From Myxococcota bacterium (GTDB taxonomy: Bacteria; Myxococcota_A; UBA796; JAJRTE01): a stretch of 64,000 nt of DNA. A program made the position numbers and the translations under genes. Positions 54,152 to 63,900 of the stretch are shown here, one piece after another (the stretch's first letter is position 1; each line of letters starts with the position of its first letter). A model generated the notes under the pieces. The model was given only the letters and a program-made list of their open reading frames with translations. It had not been told where the DNA came from and searched no databases. The DNA lies in assembly GCA_024278455.1 (NCBI GenBank), contig JAJRTE010000218.1, positions 1 to 64,000 of the forward strand. The letters are read 5' to 3'.

Positions 54152-57100
54152 CTAGCGGGAGGCCGCCGGGGATCCGCCTGCGGAAGGCGAACCAGGCGAC
54201 AGCCACTGGTAGATGGACGGCAACACGAAGAGCGTGAGAGCGGTGGCGGTGAACAGGCCTCCAATCACCACCACGGCGAGAGGACGCTGGACCTCGGATC
54301 CCGGGCCGACGGCGTAGACCATGGGCAACAGGCCGAGCACCGTCGTGGCCGCGGTCATCAACAGGGCACGAAACCGAAGACGGCAGGCCTCGGCCACGGC
54401 CTCCTCCACTGACCTGCCCCGCTCGCGAAGCTGGTTGATGAACGTGACCAGTACCGTGCCGTTCTGTACCGCGACACCGAAGAGGGCGATGAACCCCACC
54501 GTGGATGGCACGTTGAGCGTGATACCAAACAGCAGCATGGACGCGATGCCGCCGACCAGGGCGAACGGCAGGTTGACCAGCACCAGTCCGGCGGTCTTCA
54601 CCGATCCGAACGCCGAGACGAGCATGAAGAAGACGAGGAGCACCGACAAAGGGACCACGATGGAGAGTCTGGCCATGGCCCGCTGCTGGTTCTCGAAAGT
54701 TCCGCCGAACTCGATCCAGTAGCCCGCGGGCAACGTCGCGGTGATCCCTGCCAGCTCCCGTTGCGCATCCTTGACGAAGCCGCCCAGGTCGCGACCGCGG
54801 ATGTTCGCTTCGACCACCACCCTGCGCCTGTTGTTCTCACGACTTATCTGCGCCGGCCCCTCGACCCGTTCGATCGCGGCGATATCGCCCAACGGCACCC
54901 TGGCGCCGGAGGGCGCCGGAAGCAGGATCCGCTCCAGCGTCTCGATGCTTTCGCGGTAGGCCTTGGCGTAACGCACCTGGACCCCAAAGCGCATCTGGCC
55001 GTCGATCATGGTCGTGGCGACCTTGCCACCGACCGCTGTCTCGACGACATCATTGATATCCTGCATATTGAGCTTGTAACGCGCCATGGCCTTGCGGTCC
55101 GGAATGATGTCCAGTTGGGTGAATCCGGCGATCTGCTCCACCCGGACATCCTCGGCACCGTCGAGTCCGCCGACAATGGCGGCGATTCGGTCCGCGTTCT
55201 TCTTGAGGACCTCGAGATCTTCCCCGAACACCTTGACGGCAAGGTCGCTCTTGACCCCGGAAATGAGTTCGTTCACCCGCAAGGCGATGGGCTGGCTGAA
55301 CGACAACCGCAGGCCAGGGATCTTCGACAGCCGCTCTTGCATGGCGGAGATCAGCGCTTCCTTGGTTCGCCCCGTCTCCCATTCGGATTCCGGATGAAGC
55401 ATGATGAGAATGTCGTTCTGTTCGGGACCCATGGGGTCCTCGGATATCTCCGCCCGTCCCGTCTTGCTCACCACCGTGTCGACCTCCGGGAACGCCAGGA
55501 GTTCCTTCTCGATGAAACTCCCGACTTCCACCGATCCGGCCACCGACGCATTCGGGAGCCGCACCGCGTTGATGGCGATGGCCCCCTCCTCGAGCTGCGG
55601 CAGAAACTCTGTCCCGATCAACGGGGTCATGGCCATGGTACCGGCGAACAAGATCGCTGCCACGCCCACCGTGGTCCGTGGTCGCGCCAGGATCGGGCCG
55701 AGTACCCGCAGGTAGACGCCCTGGAGCCACGCGAACAGGCGCGGTTCCGCGGTATCCATCTCGTTGCCGACGAGAAAGGTCAGCAACACGGGGACGATGG
55801 CCACGGCGACGACCAGCGAGCCTAGCATGGCGAAGACCATGGTCATGGCGAGCGGGCGGAACATCCTGCCTTCCATCCCTTCCAGCGTGAGCAGGGGAAC
55901 GAAGACCAGTACGATGATCAGGATCGAAAACAGGATGGGCCGGGCCACCTCCCGCGTGGCGCCTATCGCAACGTCGATCCGGGACCTTCCCCGGCTCTCC
56001 TTCAGGTGACGGACGATGTTCTCGGTGACCACTATCGATCCGTCCACCACCATGCCGATGGCGATGGCCAGCCCGCCCAAGCTCATCAGGTTCGCCGTCA
56101 TCTCCGCGGCGTCCATGGCGATGAACGCGGCGAGCGCGGTGAGCGGCAGGCTGGTCGCCACGACGAGGGCGGACCGAAGGTTGCCTATCAACAAGAACAG
56201 GACCAGCACCACGAAAATCCCCCCCTGCGCCAGAGCGCCGGTCACGGTCCAGATGACCGCCTCGATCAGGTCCGTCCGATCGTAGTAGACATCGATCGAC
56301 ACCCCCTCCGGCAAGCTCTTCTCGATGGAGGGAATCGCCGCCTTCACCCGCTCGACGACCTCCTTGGAGTTCTCCCCCTTCAGCATGATGACCATCCCGG
56401 CGACCGCTTCTCCGCGCCCGTCCCTGGTCACCGCGCCCATCCGGGTCATGGCCCCCTCCTCGATCTCGGCCACGTCGGCGAGATATACCGGCGTCCCGTC
56501 GTCGGCGCGCAACACGACGTCGTGGATGTCCTCGATCGACTTGAACAACCCGACGCTGCGCACGTTCTCCTGCTCCCATCCCCTCGTGATGAAACTTCCC
56601 CCGGCGTTGGCGTTGTTGCGGGCGACAGCCTCCACGATCTCCGGCAATGTCAACCCGTACTCGAGAAGCCGCCGGGGGTCGACCTTCACCTGGATCTGCC
56701 GGACGAATCCTCCCATACTGTTGACTTCATTGACTCCTTGAAGCATCCGAAGCCGCGGCGCGACCAGCCAGTCCTGCATGGTTCTCAGTTCGGTGAGGCT
56801 GTGTCGATCACTCTTCAGCGTGTACTGGAATATCTCCCCCAATCCCGTGCTCGTCGGCCCCATTTCCGGCTCCACACCATCAGGAAGCTGCTCACGGGCA
56901 AGCTGCAAACGCTCGAACACCAGTTGGCGGGCGAAGTAGGTGTCCACGTCGTCCTCGAATATGATGACGACCTGTGACAGACCGGTCTTGGAGAGCGATC
57001 GCACCATCTTGACGTTCGGCAACCCTCCCATCACCCACTCGATGGGAAAAGTGAGCTGCTGCTCCACGTCGAGCGGACCCAGGCCTTGGGCTTCGGTGAG

Positions 57101-57244
57101 GATCATGACCTGTTGATTGGTCACATCCGGAAAGGCATCAATCGGCAGGCGCTTCCAGGATATCGCCCCCAGGAGGACCAGGATCAACGTCGCGATCCCG
57201 ACCAGCAGGCGCCGCCGCAAAAGAAAATCGATCAGGCCAACCAT
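54152..57244 (-). CDS. CusA/CzcA-type heavy-metal RND efflux pump
   Basis: 1030 residues, normal for heavy-metal RND pumps; GGGAGGAG lies before ATG 57244. The N-terminus MVGLIDFLLRRRLLVGIATL begins TM1, and LPIDAFPDVTNQQVMILTEAQGL is the conserved periplasmic entry. In TM4 GMVVDGSIVVTENIVRHL carries the proton-relay Asp of the family. VVSKTGRAEISEDPMGPEQND, LIGTEFLPQLEEGAIAINAVRLPN and the late FGVAVQNGTVLVTFINQLRERG are further family blocks. It exports a cation (Cu, Zn, Cd or Co group) from periplasm or cytoplasm through the tripartite complex with the adaptor and TolC-like channel encoded just upstream. The methionine relay specific to CusA is not clearly visible, so CzcA-like divalent export is possible. 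Confidence 0.95.
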   Translation of the reverse strand: MVGLIDFLLRRRLLVGIATLILVLLGAISWKRLPIDAFPDVTNQQVMILTEAQGLGPLDVEQQLTFPIEWVMGGLPNVKMVRSLSKTGLSQVVIIFEDDVDTYFARQLVFERLQLAREQLPDGVEPEMGPTSTGLGEIFQYTLKSDRHSLTELRTMQDWLVAPRLRMLQGVNEVNSMGGFVRQIQVKVDPRRLLEYGLTLPEIVEAVARNNANAGGSFITRGWEQENVRSVGLFKSIEDIHDVVLRADDGTPVYLADVAEIEEGAMTRMGAVTRDGRGEAVAGMVIMLKGENSKEVVERVKAAIPSIEKSLPEGVSIDVYYDRTDLIEAVIWTVTGALAQGGIFVVLVLFLLIGNLRSALVVATSLPLTALAAFIAMDAAEMTANLMSLGGLAIAIGMVVDGSIVVTENIVRHLKESRGRSRIDVAIGATREVARPILFSILIIVLVFVPLLTLEGMEGRMFRPLAMTMVFAMLGSLVVAVAIVPVLLTFLVGNEMDTAEPRLFAWLQGVYLRVLGPILARPRTTVGVAAILFAGTMAMTPLIGTEFLPQLEEGAIAINAVRLPNASVAGSVEVGSFIEKELLAFPEVDTVVSKTGRAEISEDPMGPEQNDILIMLHPESEWETGRTKEALISAMQERLSKIPGLRLSFSQPIALRVNELISGVKSDLAVKVFGEDLEVLKKNADRIAAIVGGLDGAEDVRVEQIAGFTQLDIIPDRKAMARYKLNMQDINDVVETAVGGKVATTMIDGQMRFGVQVRYAKAYRESIETLERILLPAPSGARVPLGDIAAIERVEGPAQISRENNRRRVVVEANIRGRDLGGFVKDAQRELAGITATLPAGYWIEFGGTFENQQRAMARLSIVVPLSVLLVFFMLVSAFGSVKTAGLVLVNLPFALVGGIASMLLFGITLNVPSTVGFIALFGVAVQNGTVLVTFINQLRERGRSVEEAVAEACRLRFRALLMTAATTVLGLLPMVYAVGPGSEVQRPLAVVVIGGLFTATALTLFVLPSIYQWLSPGSPSAGGSPAASR

Positions 57245-57259
57245 GCCACTCCTCCCTTC

Positions 57260-58690
57260 CTAGTCGGCGCACCCGGCTCCCATCTTGGAGCGCAGGACGT
57301 CGGACTTCATGAGGAAGGAGCCCCCGGCGACGAGCGTCTCGTCTCCGTCGAGTCCTTCGGTGATCTCGGTCCAATTCGCCGCGGTCCGACCCTTCGCGAC
57401 GGGCCGGCGCACGTAGTAGTCGCCATGGTGGTGCGCGAATACGAACGCCCGCCCCTCGTCCTCTAGAACCGCACCGGCAGGAACCATGAGCGCCTGGCGA
57501 TCCCCGGGCAGGAGAATGTCCACATCCGCAAACATGCCGGCCAGGAGCAATCCATCCGGGTTCGAAAGCGCCACGCGAACCTTGATTGTCCGGGAGCGCT
57601 CGTCCAGGGCTGGGGCGATGTAGTCAACAGTGCCGGTGAAAGACTCGTCCGGGTAGGCCTTCACCCTCACCTCGGCCTCGAGCCGAGTCCGGGCGTGGGC
57701 TCGAGACACCCGCGCCAGGTCCCGTTCGTAGAGGTTCGCCCACACCCAGACCGACTCGTTGTGACCCACCGTGGCCAACGACTCGTTCAACTCCGCGATT
57801 TCGCCCGCCACGGCATGCAGTTGGAGCACGACCCCTTCCGATGGCGCGCGCAGGACCAGCCTGCCCGTCGCCGTGTTTCGGGTCAGCCGGCGGGCCACCG
57901 GCGCGGGCATGCCAAGCCTCACGAGCTTGCCCAGGGCCGCCTCCGTCCGGATCGTGGCCGTGTCCACCGCCTGCTCCGCTACCAGGAACTCCTTCTCCGA
58001 CGCGATACCTTCCCGGCGCAGGGCACCGAGCCGCTCCAGATTCCGCCGCGCCAATTCCAGCAGGCTCTTGGCCTCGAGATAGGCAGCTTCGGCCTCACCG
58101 ACCAGGACCGAATCCAGCTCGACCAGGGGCTGGCCGCGCTCGACCCGGTCGCCCAACGCCACGTGCACCTTGCGCACAATCCCCTCGGCCTGGGTAGTCA
58201 CATGCACGACCAGGCGCTCGTCGAACTGCACCTCACCGGTCAAACGAAGGGGAGTCGTCACCGCTCGCCGCTGCGGCGAGATCGTCTCGATCAGCCCCCC
58301 TTCGACCAGCTCGGCCGGCGCCTTCACGACACCCACTTCGTACCGACACTCAGGACATTCGTAGGTCTTCAAGTCGTGCTCGCACCTCAAGGAGAACAGG
58401 ACCTCCGTGGATACATCCAGGTCGACAAGCTCCTCGTCCTCCTCGTGGCTCCCCGCCTCCGCCTCGTCGTGGCCGCCGTGGCCGGGACCGGTCTCCCCGG
58501 GCAAAGGCCCCTGCCCGAGCGTTGCTGCTGAGCCGGACAACCTCGGACCCGCCACTTCCTCGCGGCGCTGATCGCCCCTCCGGGAAACACCCTCCTCCAC
58601 ACACCCGAACAGCACAATCAACGACACCAGGCCCAGGACCACACCAAATGGACCCGTCGCCTTCAACATGTTTCTTCCTACAGTCGTCAT
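57260..58690 (-). CDS. Heavy-metal RND efflux periplasmic adaptor, CusB/CzcB-like
   Basis: ATG 58690 shares its A with the upstream TAA stop, with GGGGAGG seven bases before. The 476-residue product has a lipoprotein-like signal (VLGLVSLIVLFGC), a His/Glu-rich stretch (GHGGHDEAEAGSHEEDEE) and a Cys motif LRCEHDLKTYECPECRYEVG (about residues 100-120), likely metal-sensing. The adaptor core is typical: LTGEVQFDERLVVHVTTQAEGIVRKVHVALGDRVERGQPLVELDS, a helical hairpin, VLRAPSEGVVLQL, and IAPALDERSRTIKVRVALSNPDG. It bridges pump and outer-membrane channel and can hand metal to the pump. The start overlap shows translational coupling to the TolC-like gene. Confidence 0.95.
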   Translation of the reverse strand: MTTVGRNMLKATGPFGVVLGLVSLIVLFGCVEEGVSRRGDQRREEVAGPRLSGSAATLGQGPLPGETGPGHGGHDEAEAGSHEEDEELVDLDVSTEVLFSLRCEHDLKTYECPECRYEVGVVKAPAELVEGGLIETISPQRRAVTTPLRLTGEVQFDERLVVHVTTQAEGIVRKVHVALGDRVERGQPLVELDSVLVGEAEAAYLEAKSLLELARRNLERLGALRREGIASEKEFLVAEQAVDTATIRTEAALGKLVRLGMPAPVARRLTRNTATGRLVLRAPSEGVVLQLHAVAGEIAELNESLATVGHNESVWVWANLYERDLARVSRAHARTRLEAEVRVKAYPDESFTGTVDYIAPALDERSRTIKVRVALSNPDGLLLAGMFADVDILLPGDRQALMVPAGAVLEDEGRAFVFAHHHGDYYVRRPVAKGRTAANWTEITEGLDGDETLVAGGSFLMKSDVLRSKMGAGCAD

Positions 58691-59952
58691 TACCAATCCT
58701 CCCCGGTGAGTGCATCCAGACGGCTACAATCCGCCTGCGCGCCGACAAGTGCCTCGAGGTAGTCCCGCCGCGTGGCCAACAAGGTCCGGCGCGCGTCGAT
58801 TACATCCAGTATGTTCACCTCACCAAGCTCATAGGTTCGTTCAATAGTCTGCGCCGCACGGGTCGCGTTCGGCAGAATCCGCTCCCGGTAGTGTCGTGAT
58901 CGGGTCACGCCCCCCTCACAGGCTGCACGGAAGGCCACGGCCCGGGCCTCGAGGTCGCGCTGTCGCGCCTCGAGGGTTTCCCGGGACGCCGCCAGCCGGT
59001 TCCTGGCCTGCCGGATGTTGCCGAGATTCCAGTTCCAAAGGGGGATTTCCAACTGCACGCCCGCCCCGTAGCCGCGCCGATCGAGTTCGCTGTCCACGAA
59101 CGCGGCGAACCCGAACGACGGAAACCCGGCGCGCTTCGCCTCCGCGACCCTGGCCACGTCCGCGTCCACGCGAGCCGCGGCTGCCAGGAGAGACGGGTGC
59201 CCATGCGCCCGCGTCCGGGTCCCGGAGAGATCGATGGGTGGATCGAGATCTTCCAGGTCGGCCTCCACGGCGAGGGACCGGCCCGGCGGCACACCGACCC
59301 AGGCGGAGAGCCGGTCTCGCGCACTTGCCAACGCGGCCCGAGAAGCTTCCAACTCCGCGCCGATGGTCTCTGCCTCCACGACCACGCGCACCGCCTCGAC
59401 GGGCCTCGCCTCGCCCTTCTCCACCCTGAGACTGACCAGACGTACCAACTCCCGGGTCTGCCGATCGAGTTCCTCGAGAACTTCGACCCACCGTTGCTGG
59501 TACGCAAGCTCCCAGAACATCAAGCGCAACTGCAACAGGACATCCCGTCGCAACGCCTCGACTTCCGACGCCGCGGACCGCTCTTCGGCCCGCGCGGCAT
59601 CCACCCGGGGCCCGCGCTCGGCCAGCCATCCCAGCGGAATCGACAGGGTGACCCCCCATTCGTTGCGCGAACTCGTGCCATCAATCGCCGTGCCCCGCCC
59701 CGTGGTCGCCTCGACCCCAGGGTTCGGGACAGCCTTGGCCGCGGTCACCGCATCCCGGACCGCCGCCAACTCGAAACGCCCGGCCGCTAGCACCGGGTGC
59801 TCCTCGGCCAGCCGCCTCAACTCGTCCCAACTGAGACGAAGTGGGGTTTCCTCTTCGAAAGGTTCCGCACCCGCGCCGGGTGCAAGCATCATGAACGCCA
59901 GCAGAACCGCCGGCCCCAACACGCGGACCGACAGCCTCCGTCCTGTACGCAT
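58690..59952 (-). CDS. TolC-family outer-membrane channel of metal efflux
   Basis: 420 residues with a signal peptide (VLGPAVLLAFMMLAPGAGA) and two long alpha-helical repeats of the outer-membrane factor family. LSWDELRRLAEEHPVLAAGRFELAAVRDAVTAAKAVPNPGVE opens the first repeat, and GAGVQLEIPLWNWNLGNIRQARNRLAA opens the second, each with the Pro/Asn motif before the strand. IERTYELGEVNILDVIDARRTL is the typical last block. It forms the trimeric exit duct of the tripartite pump. It follows the small Cys-rich gene by 127 bp; ACGAGGAAACGACGAG is before the ATG. Confidence 0.93.
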   Translation of the reverse strand: MRTGRRLSVRVLGPAVLLAFMMLAPGAGAEPFEEETPLRLSWDELRRLAEEHPVLAAGRFELAAVRDAVTAAKAVPNPGVEATTGRGTAIDGTSSRNEWGVTLSIPLGWLAERGPRVDAARAEERSAASEVEALRRDVLLQLRLMFWELAYQQRWVEVLEELDRQTRELVRLVSLRVEKGEARPVEAVRVVVEAETIGAELEASRAALASARDRLSAWVGVPPGRSLAVEADLEDLDPPIDLSGTRTRAHGHPSLLAAAARVDADVARVAEAKRAGFPSFGFAAFVDSELDRRGYGAGVQLEIPLWNWNLGNIRQARNRLAASRETLEARQRDLEARAVAFRAACEGGVTRSRHYRERILPNATRAAQTIERTYELGEVNILDVIDARRTLLATRRDYLEALVGAQADCSRLDALTGEDW

Positions 59953-60079
59953 CTCGTCGTTTCCTCGTTGCTAGATTGTTTGCCGGTGGTGGGTGACAAC
60001 ACGCACCTCGCCACCTCGCGCCCCGTCACCAGGAGGCCGGGACGACGCCGAACGCGGAATCGGGTCGGGTATGGCGGGA

Positions 60080-60418
60080 TCAGCCGCGGGGAGGACGAAA
60101 AATCCGGTGAAAAACGTCGTCAAGATGGGGCGATTCGGACCAGGCGGGCCGGTGCAGCGTGGCCGGCACCACCGTCTCTGGCCATCCGGGCTCGGGGAAA
60201 TCCAGGATCGTGCCGTGGGAAGGGCAGCAGGAGCAGTCGCATTCGTCGCCGCACGGCTCCTGTCCGCCGGTCCGGTCCGTCCCGGGTATCTCAGCACCAC
60301 CCTGGGCCAGGGACAGCGGGGCTTGCACGATGTGCGACGCTCCAGCGGACCTGTGCCCGACCATGACGGACACAAAAGCGGACAAAACCACAACTAGCAA
60401 GGCCCGCCTCGCACTCAC
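60080..60418 (-). CDS. Small exported Cys-rich protein in metal-efflux operon
   Basis: GTG 60418 overlaps the stop of the ArsR-like gene (GTGA), with AAGGAG seven bases upstream, a strong case for this start. The 112-residue product begins with a signal peptide (ALLVVVLSAFVSVMVG). The mature part contains CGDECDCSCCPSHG (five Cys within about 11 residues), then ILDFPEPGWPETVVPATLHRPAWSESPHLDDVFHRIF. Its place between the regulator and the TolC-like gene suggests a periplasmic metal-binding partner of the pump. I recognise no named family. The upstream frame is open further, but it overlaps arsR in another frame. Confidence 0.6.
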   Translation of the reverse strand: MSARRALLVVVLSAFVSVMVGHRSAGASHIVQAPLSLAQGGAEIPGTDRTGGQEPCGDECDCSCCPSHGTILDFPEPGWPETVVPATLHRPAWSESPHLDDVFHRIFRPPRG

Positions 60419-60819
60419 TGCACATCTCCTTCGCTCAACCCGCGGGCCCAGGTAGCCAGGAACCGCAGCGTCGGATGGTCGCCAAGCGAATAGTGCACAA
60501 CCTTGCCTTCCGCACGGGAACGCACGAGTCGCTGTCGCCTCAGCAGGGCCAACTGATGAGAAACCGCCGAAATCGACACCCCGACGACTTCGGAGATTTC
60601 GCACACGCAAAGTTCGCCGGCAGAAAGCGCCATCAGGATCCTGACTCGCGTCGGATGAGAAAACGCTTTGAATGCCAAGGCGATATCGTCGGCCACCTCC
60701 GCCGGTGGCAGCACCATGCGGGCGCGACGCAGCCGTTCCGGGTCGGTCGAAAAAACGGCACATCTGCCGCCCGCCCGCTCCGTGTCGTCTGCTGGCACTT
60801 CTGTCAGCTTCTTGCTCAT
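60415..60819 (-). CDS. ArsR/SmtB-family metal sensor, CadC-like
   Basis: The 134-residue protein (GAAGGGG before the ATG) is a winged-helix repressor: IALAFKAFSHPTRVRILMAL, GELCVCEISEVVGVSISAVSHQLALLRRQRLVRSR and GKVVHYSLGDHPTL. ELCVC in the DNA-binding helix region plus an N-terminal Cys (GGRCAVFS, about residue 20) match the alpha3N-type site of CadC, which binds Cd(II), Pb(II) or Zn(II) with three or four Cys. It would leave DNA when metal binds and so open the efflux operon. It is the first gene, coupled to the Cys-rich protein. Metal selectivity is inferred from the Cys pattern. Confidence 0.92.
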   Translation of the reverse strand: MSKKLTEVPADDTERAGGRCAVFSTDPERLRRARMVLPPAEVADDIALAFKAFSHPTRVRILMALSAGELCVCEISEVVGVSISAVSHQLALLRRQRLVRSRAEGKVVHYSLGDHPTLRFLATWARGLSEGDVQ

Positions 60820-60851
60820 GCCGGCCCCTTCCGGTGTTGCTTCTCGTCACG

Positions 60852-60888
60852 CTTGAACAAGTATGCAACCGCCGTTGAAAATGTCAAG
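60852..60888 (-). promoter_or_regulatory. Promoter/operator of the metal-efflux operon
   Basis: On the minus strand TTGACA (60887-60882), a 16-bp spacer and CATACT (60865-60860) form a good promoter, about 40 bp before the ArsR start. Imperfect CTTGA/TCAAG arms (60852-60856 and 60884-60888) flank it, and TTGAA occurs twice inside, as in SmtB/CadC operators. Binding there would block the promoter. Confidence 0.55.
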
Positions 60889-60917
60889 GATAATGTTCGC
60901 GTCCTGCTCGCTGCCGG

Positions 60918-63900
60918 CTAGGCGCCATTTCGCGGCAGGGGGTCATCGGTGCGTTCAGGACAGGCGGCGGTGATGGTGGCGAGGATGCGGTCGCGCCGCT
61001 CGAGCCAGGTGGCGGGCGAGACCCTTTCGACGCGCCAGCCCATGCGTTTCCAGAAACCTGGAGTATAGACGTCGCGGTCGAGGTCGTCCTTGACGCGCAG
61101 GAATCGGCGGCAGTCGATCCCCAGGCACCAACGGTCGTGCCCCGGCATCCCCACGGCGAGGTCGAGCTTGAGGCCTCCGAGGCCGATGTTCTCCTGGACC
61201 CGGTACCCCTGGTGGCCAAGGGTCTGTGCGAGTTGCGCGGCGACGACGCCACCGGGGCCCTCGGCGGCTTCCCAGCGGGCGGTGGTCTTCGCGGTGATCC
61301 CTTTTGCCTGTCCGAGACTGCCGGCTTCGGCGAGGAGGGCGTCCGGCGCACCTCGTCGTTCCGCCACCTGCTTGACGAACTCGAGGTACAACCGGAAGAG
61401 CTTCGGGCCGGCCCGCCTGGCCGATGAGACATCGAGCGATGAGGGATCGAACGATACGATGACCCACACACCTTTCCGTGCTCGAGTCACGGCCACGTTG
61501 AGCCGTTTTTCGCCCCCCTCCTGGCCCAACGGTCCGAACCGGGCGTGGACTCGCCCGCCGGGTTCGGCCGGTCCATACCCGGTCGAGAACACGATCACAT
61601 CCCGTTCGTCGCCCTGGACATTCTCGAGGTTGCGCACGAAGAGTTGGTCCACGAGAGGACGCGAACGGTCCCTGGCCAGGGCGGCCTGGAATGCCTGGTC
61701 CTTGTCGGCGCGAAGGTCGATGAGGCTCTCGATCAGTGCTGCTTGCTTGCGGTTGAAGGTGACCACACCGACGGATGGGGGGTCTCCCCCATCGGATGGT
61801 GCCAGGAGTTCTCCGAGCAGGTTCACCACCTGGTCGGCCTCGACCTCGTTGACCTGTTCTTTCCAGAATCCGTCGACCTGGATCCAGTGGAGCCCCTCGA
61901 AGGGTCGCTCCACGCCGCCAGCGTGGGGTGCGGTGATGAGGCGTCCTCCATAGAACGCGGCATTGGAAAAGGCAACCAGCTCCTCGTGCATCGAGCGATA
62001 GTGCCACCGGAGCGTCGTGGCGTCCAGGGCGACTCGGGCCAGATTCAGAATGGAACGGCTGGCCAACACCATCTCGTCGTCCTCGCCGGCGTCCTCCTCG
62101 AGAGAGGTTCTGAAGAAGTGCGAGGGGGGCATCTGCTGGTCGTCCCCGGCGATGACCACGCGGCGAGCACGGACGAGTGCGGGCAGGCCCGACTCGACAG
62201 GACATTGCGAAGCCTCGTCGAAGATGACGAGGTCGAACAGCCCGGTGGTCAAGGGAAACAGTGCGGCGATGGATTCCGGGGAGCAGAACCAGGCGGGCCG
62301 CACCTGGCGCAACCCGGTGTCCCAGAACCGCTCGACGAGCTGCCGCAACGTCATGCGCCGACGACGCTTCCCGACCTCGGCCGCGAGCCTGCGGAGTGCC
62401 CGGTTTCTGCCCGGGTGAGTCGCGGTTTTCACGATTCGCCGCAGGTACCTGGCGAGCACGCCCCTGGCCGCGACCTCGCGCATGGCTTTCAATTCTCGGG
62501 ACAGCAGCCGGAGGTGTTCGGAGTCCACGAGCGGCGCCTCGAGCACGTGGGGATGGCGGCCGGCGAGCAGTGTGGTTCGCCAGGCCCTCTCCACCGCCGT
62601 CCGCGCGTCGGCGGCGACCCCCTCCCGGGAGCCTGCACGGCGGCTCCGCCATTTGAGGAGGAAGGTCCAGGCCCAGTCGGGCAGGTCGCGCAAGAGGCGG
62701 TCGACCTCGGCGGCGCCGGCGACCTCTCCCCGCACTTCGCGCAGGGCGTCCAGGCGGGAGAGCACCAAGCGCCACCTCGCTTTTTGTGCCCGTTCCCGCA
62801 GGTCTCCGGTGAAGGCCGTTGGGAAAGCCGGGGCGAGGGCCTCGAGTTCGTGTTCGAAGCGGCGCCACAGGCTTGCGCGCCGCCGATCTCCGATGGCGGC
62901 GTCGAACAGCGGGGCCTCCGACAACGGGTGCGACACATCGGCGATGTCCGGCCACTGGGCATAAGGCCCGCCGCGAGGGGACAGGTCCTGGTAGAGCACG
63001 TGAACCGATTCCACCAGGTCATGCCACCGCGTCAAACTATCTGTGAGGCGGGCGACGTCTTTCGGGTCGCCCTGCAACCCGATGTCCATGAACGGCATGT
63101 CCAGGGGGAGTTCCGCGATCAGGTCCATCCACTTCAATGCTTCCCGGCAGAGGGCCTCGAGCCCTGCTGCGTCCTGCCGCTGGTCCTCGGGCACGCCGTA
63201 TTCCGCCACCATGGTTTCGGGGAGCTTGCGGAGGCGCCACCATTCAGGGAGGAACACGCGGTACCAGGAGGCCTGGAGGTGCTGGAGGCGCGCGAGGCTA
63301 CCGGCCTCGGCCTCGACCTTGTCACGGGAAGCGCACACCATGTCCGGCGGTACCGGGGCGAGCTGGTGCCGGGCAGCGGAAAGCAGGCTCATCACCCGCT
63401 CCCACTCGCCGTGACGCAGGTCGCCTCCAGTCCAGACCCAGAAGAACCGGAACCGATTTCGGTCCTCCTCGGGTCCGGCCTCGAGGAGATCGAGTAGCGA
63501 TGCTGCCCGGGACCAGACGGATTCCTGAGCCGCGGCTTCGACCGGCGTCATCGCGCCAGGGGCGGCCTCGAGTTCGCGCCCGATGTCCGCCAGGCGGTCC
63601 ATGGCGTCGAACACCGCCTCGAGTTCCTCCTGGGTCAATCCGTGCCAGCGACGGCGCGCCGATAGGGGATGGGGGGCCGCGAACCGCTGCGATTCGACAC
63701 ACACTGCCTCGAGGCGGGGCAGTACTTCCTCGAACTGGGCTTCCGGGAGGTGGCCGGCCACGTCCAGGAGGTCCGGCAACGGTCGCCCATCGTCCTCGAG
63801 AGCCCGTTCCTGGAGTGCAGCGAGCGATGGACGACCGCCGGTGCGCTCCGTCAATGCCCGGTAGGCGTCATGGGCGAGCGCCAGGCGCGACTGGAGCCGG

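Noticed and set aside
61545-63497. Long plus-strand open frame opposite the SF1 helicase
   Set aside because: The minus strand carries all helicase motifs; the plus frame has none.
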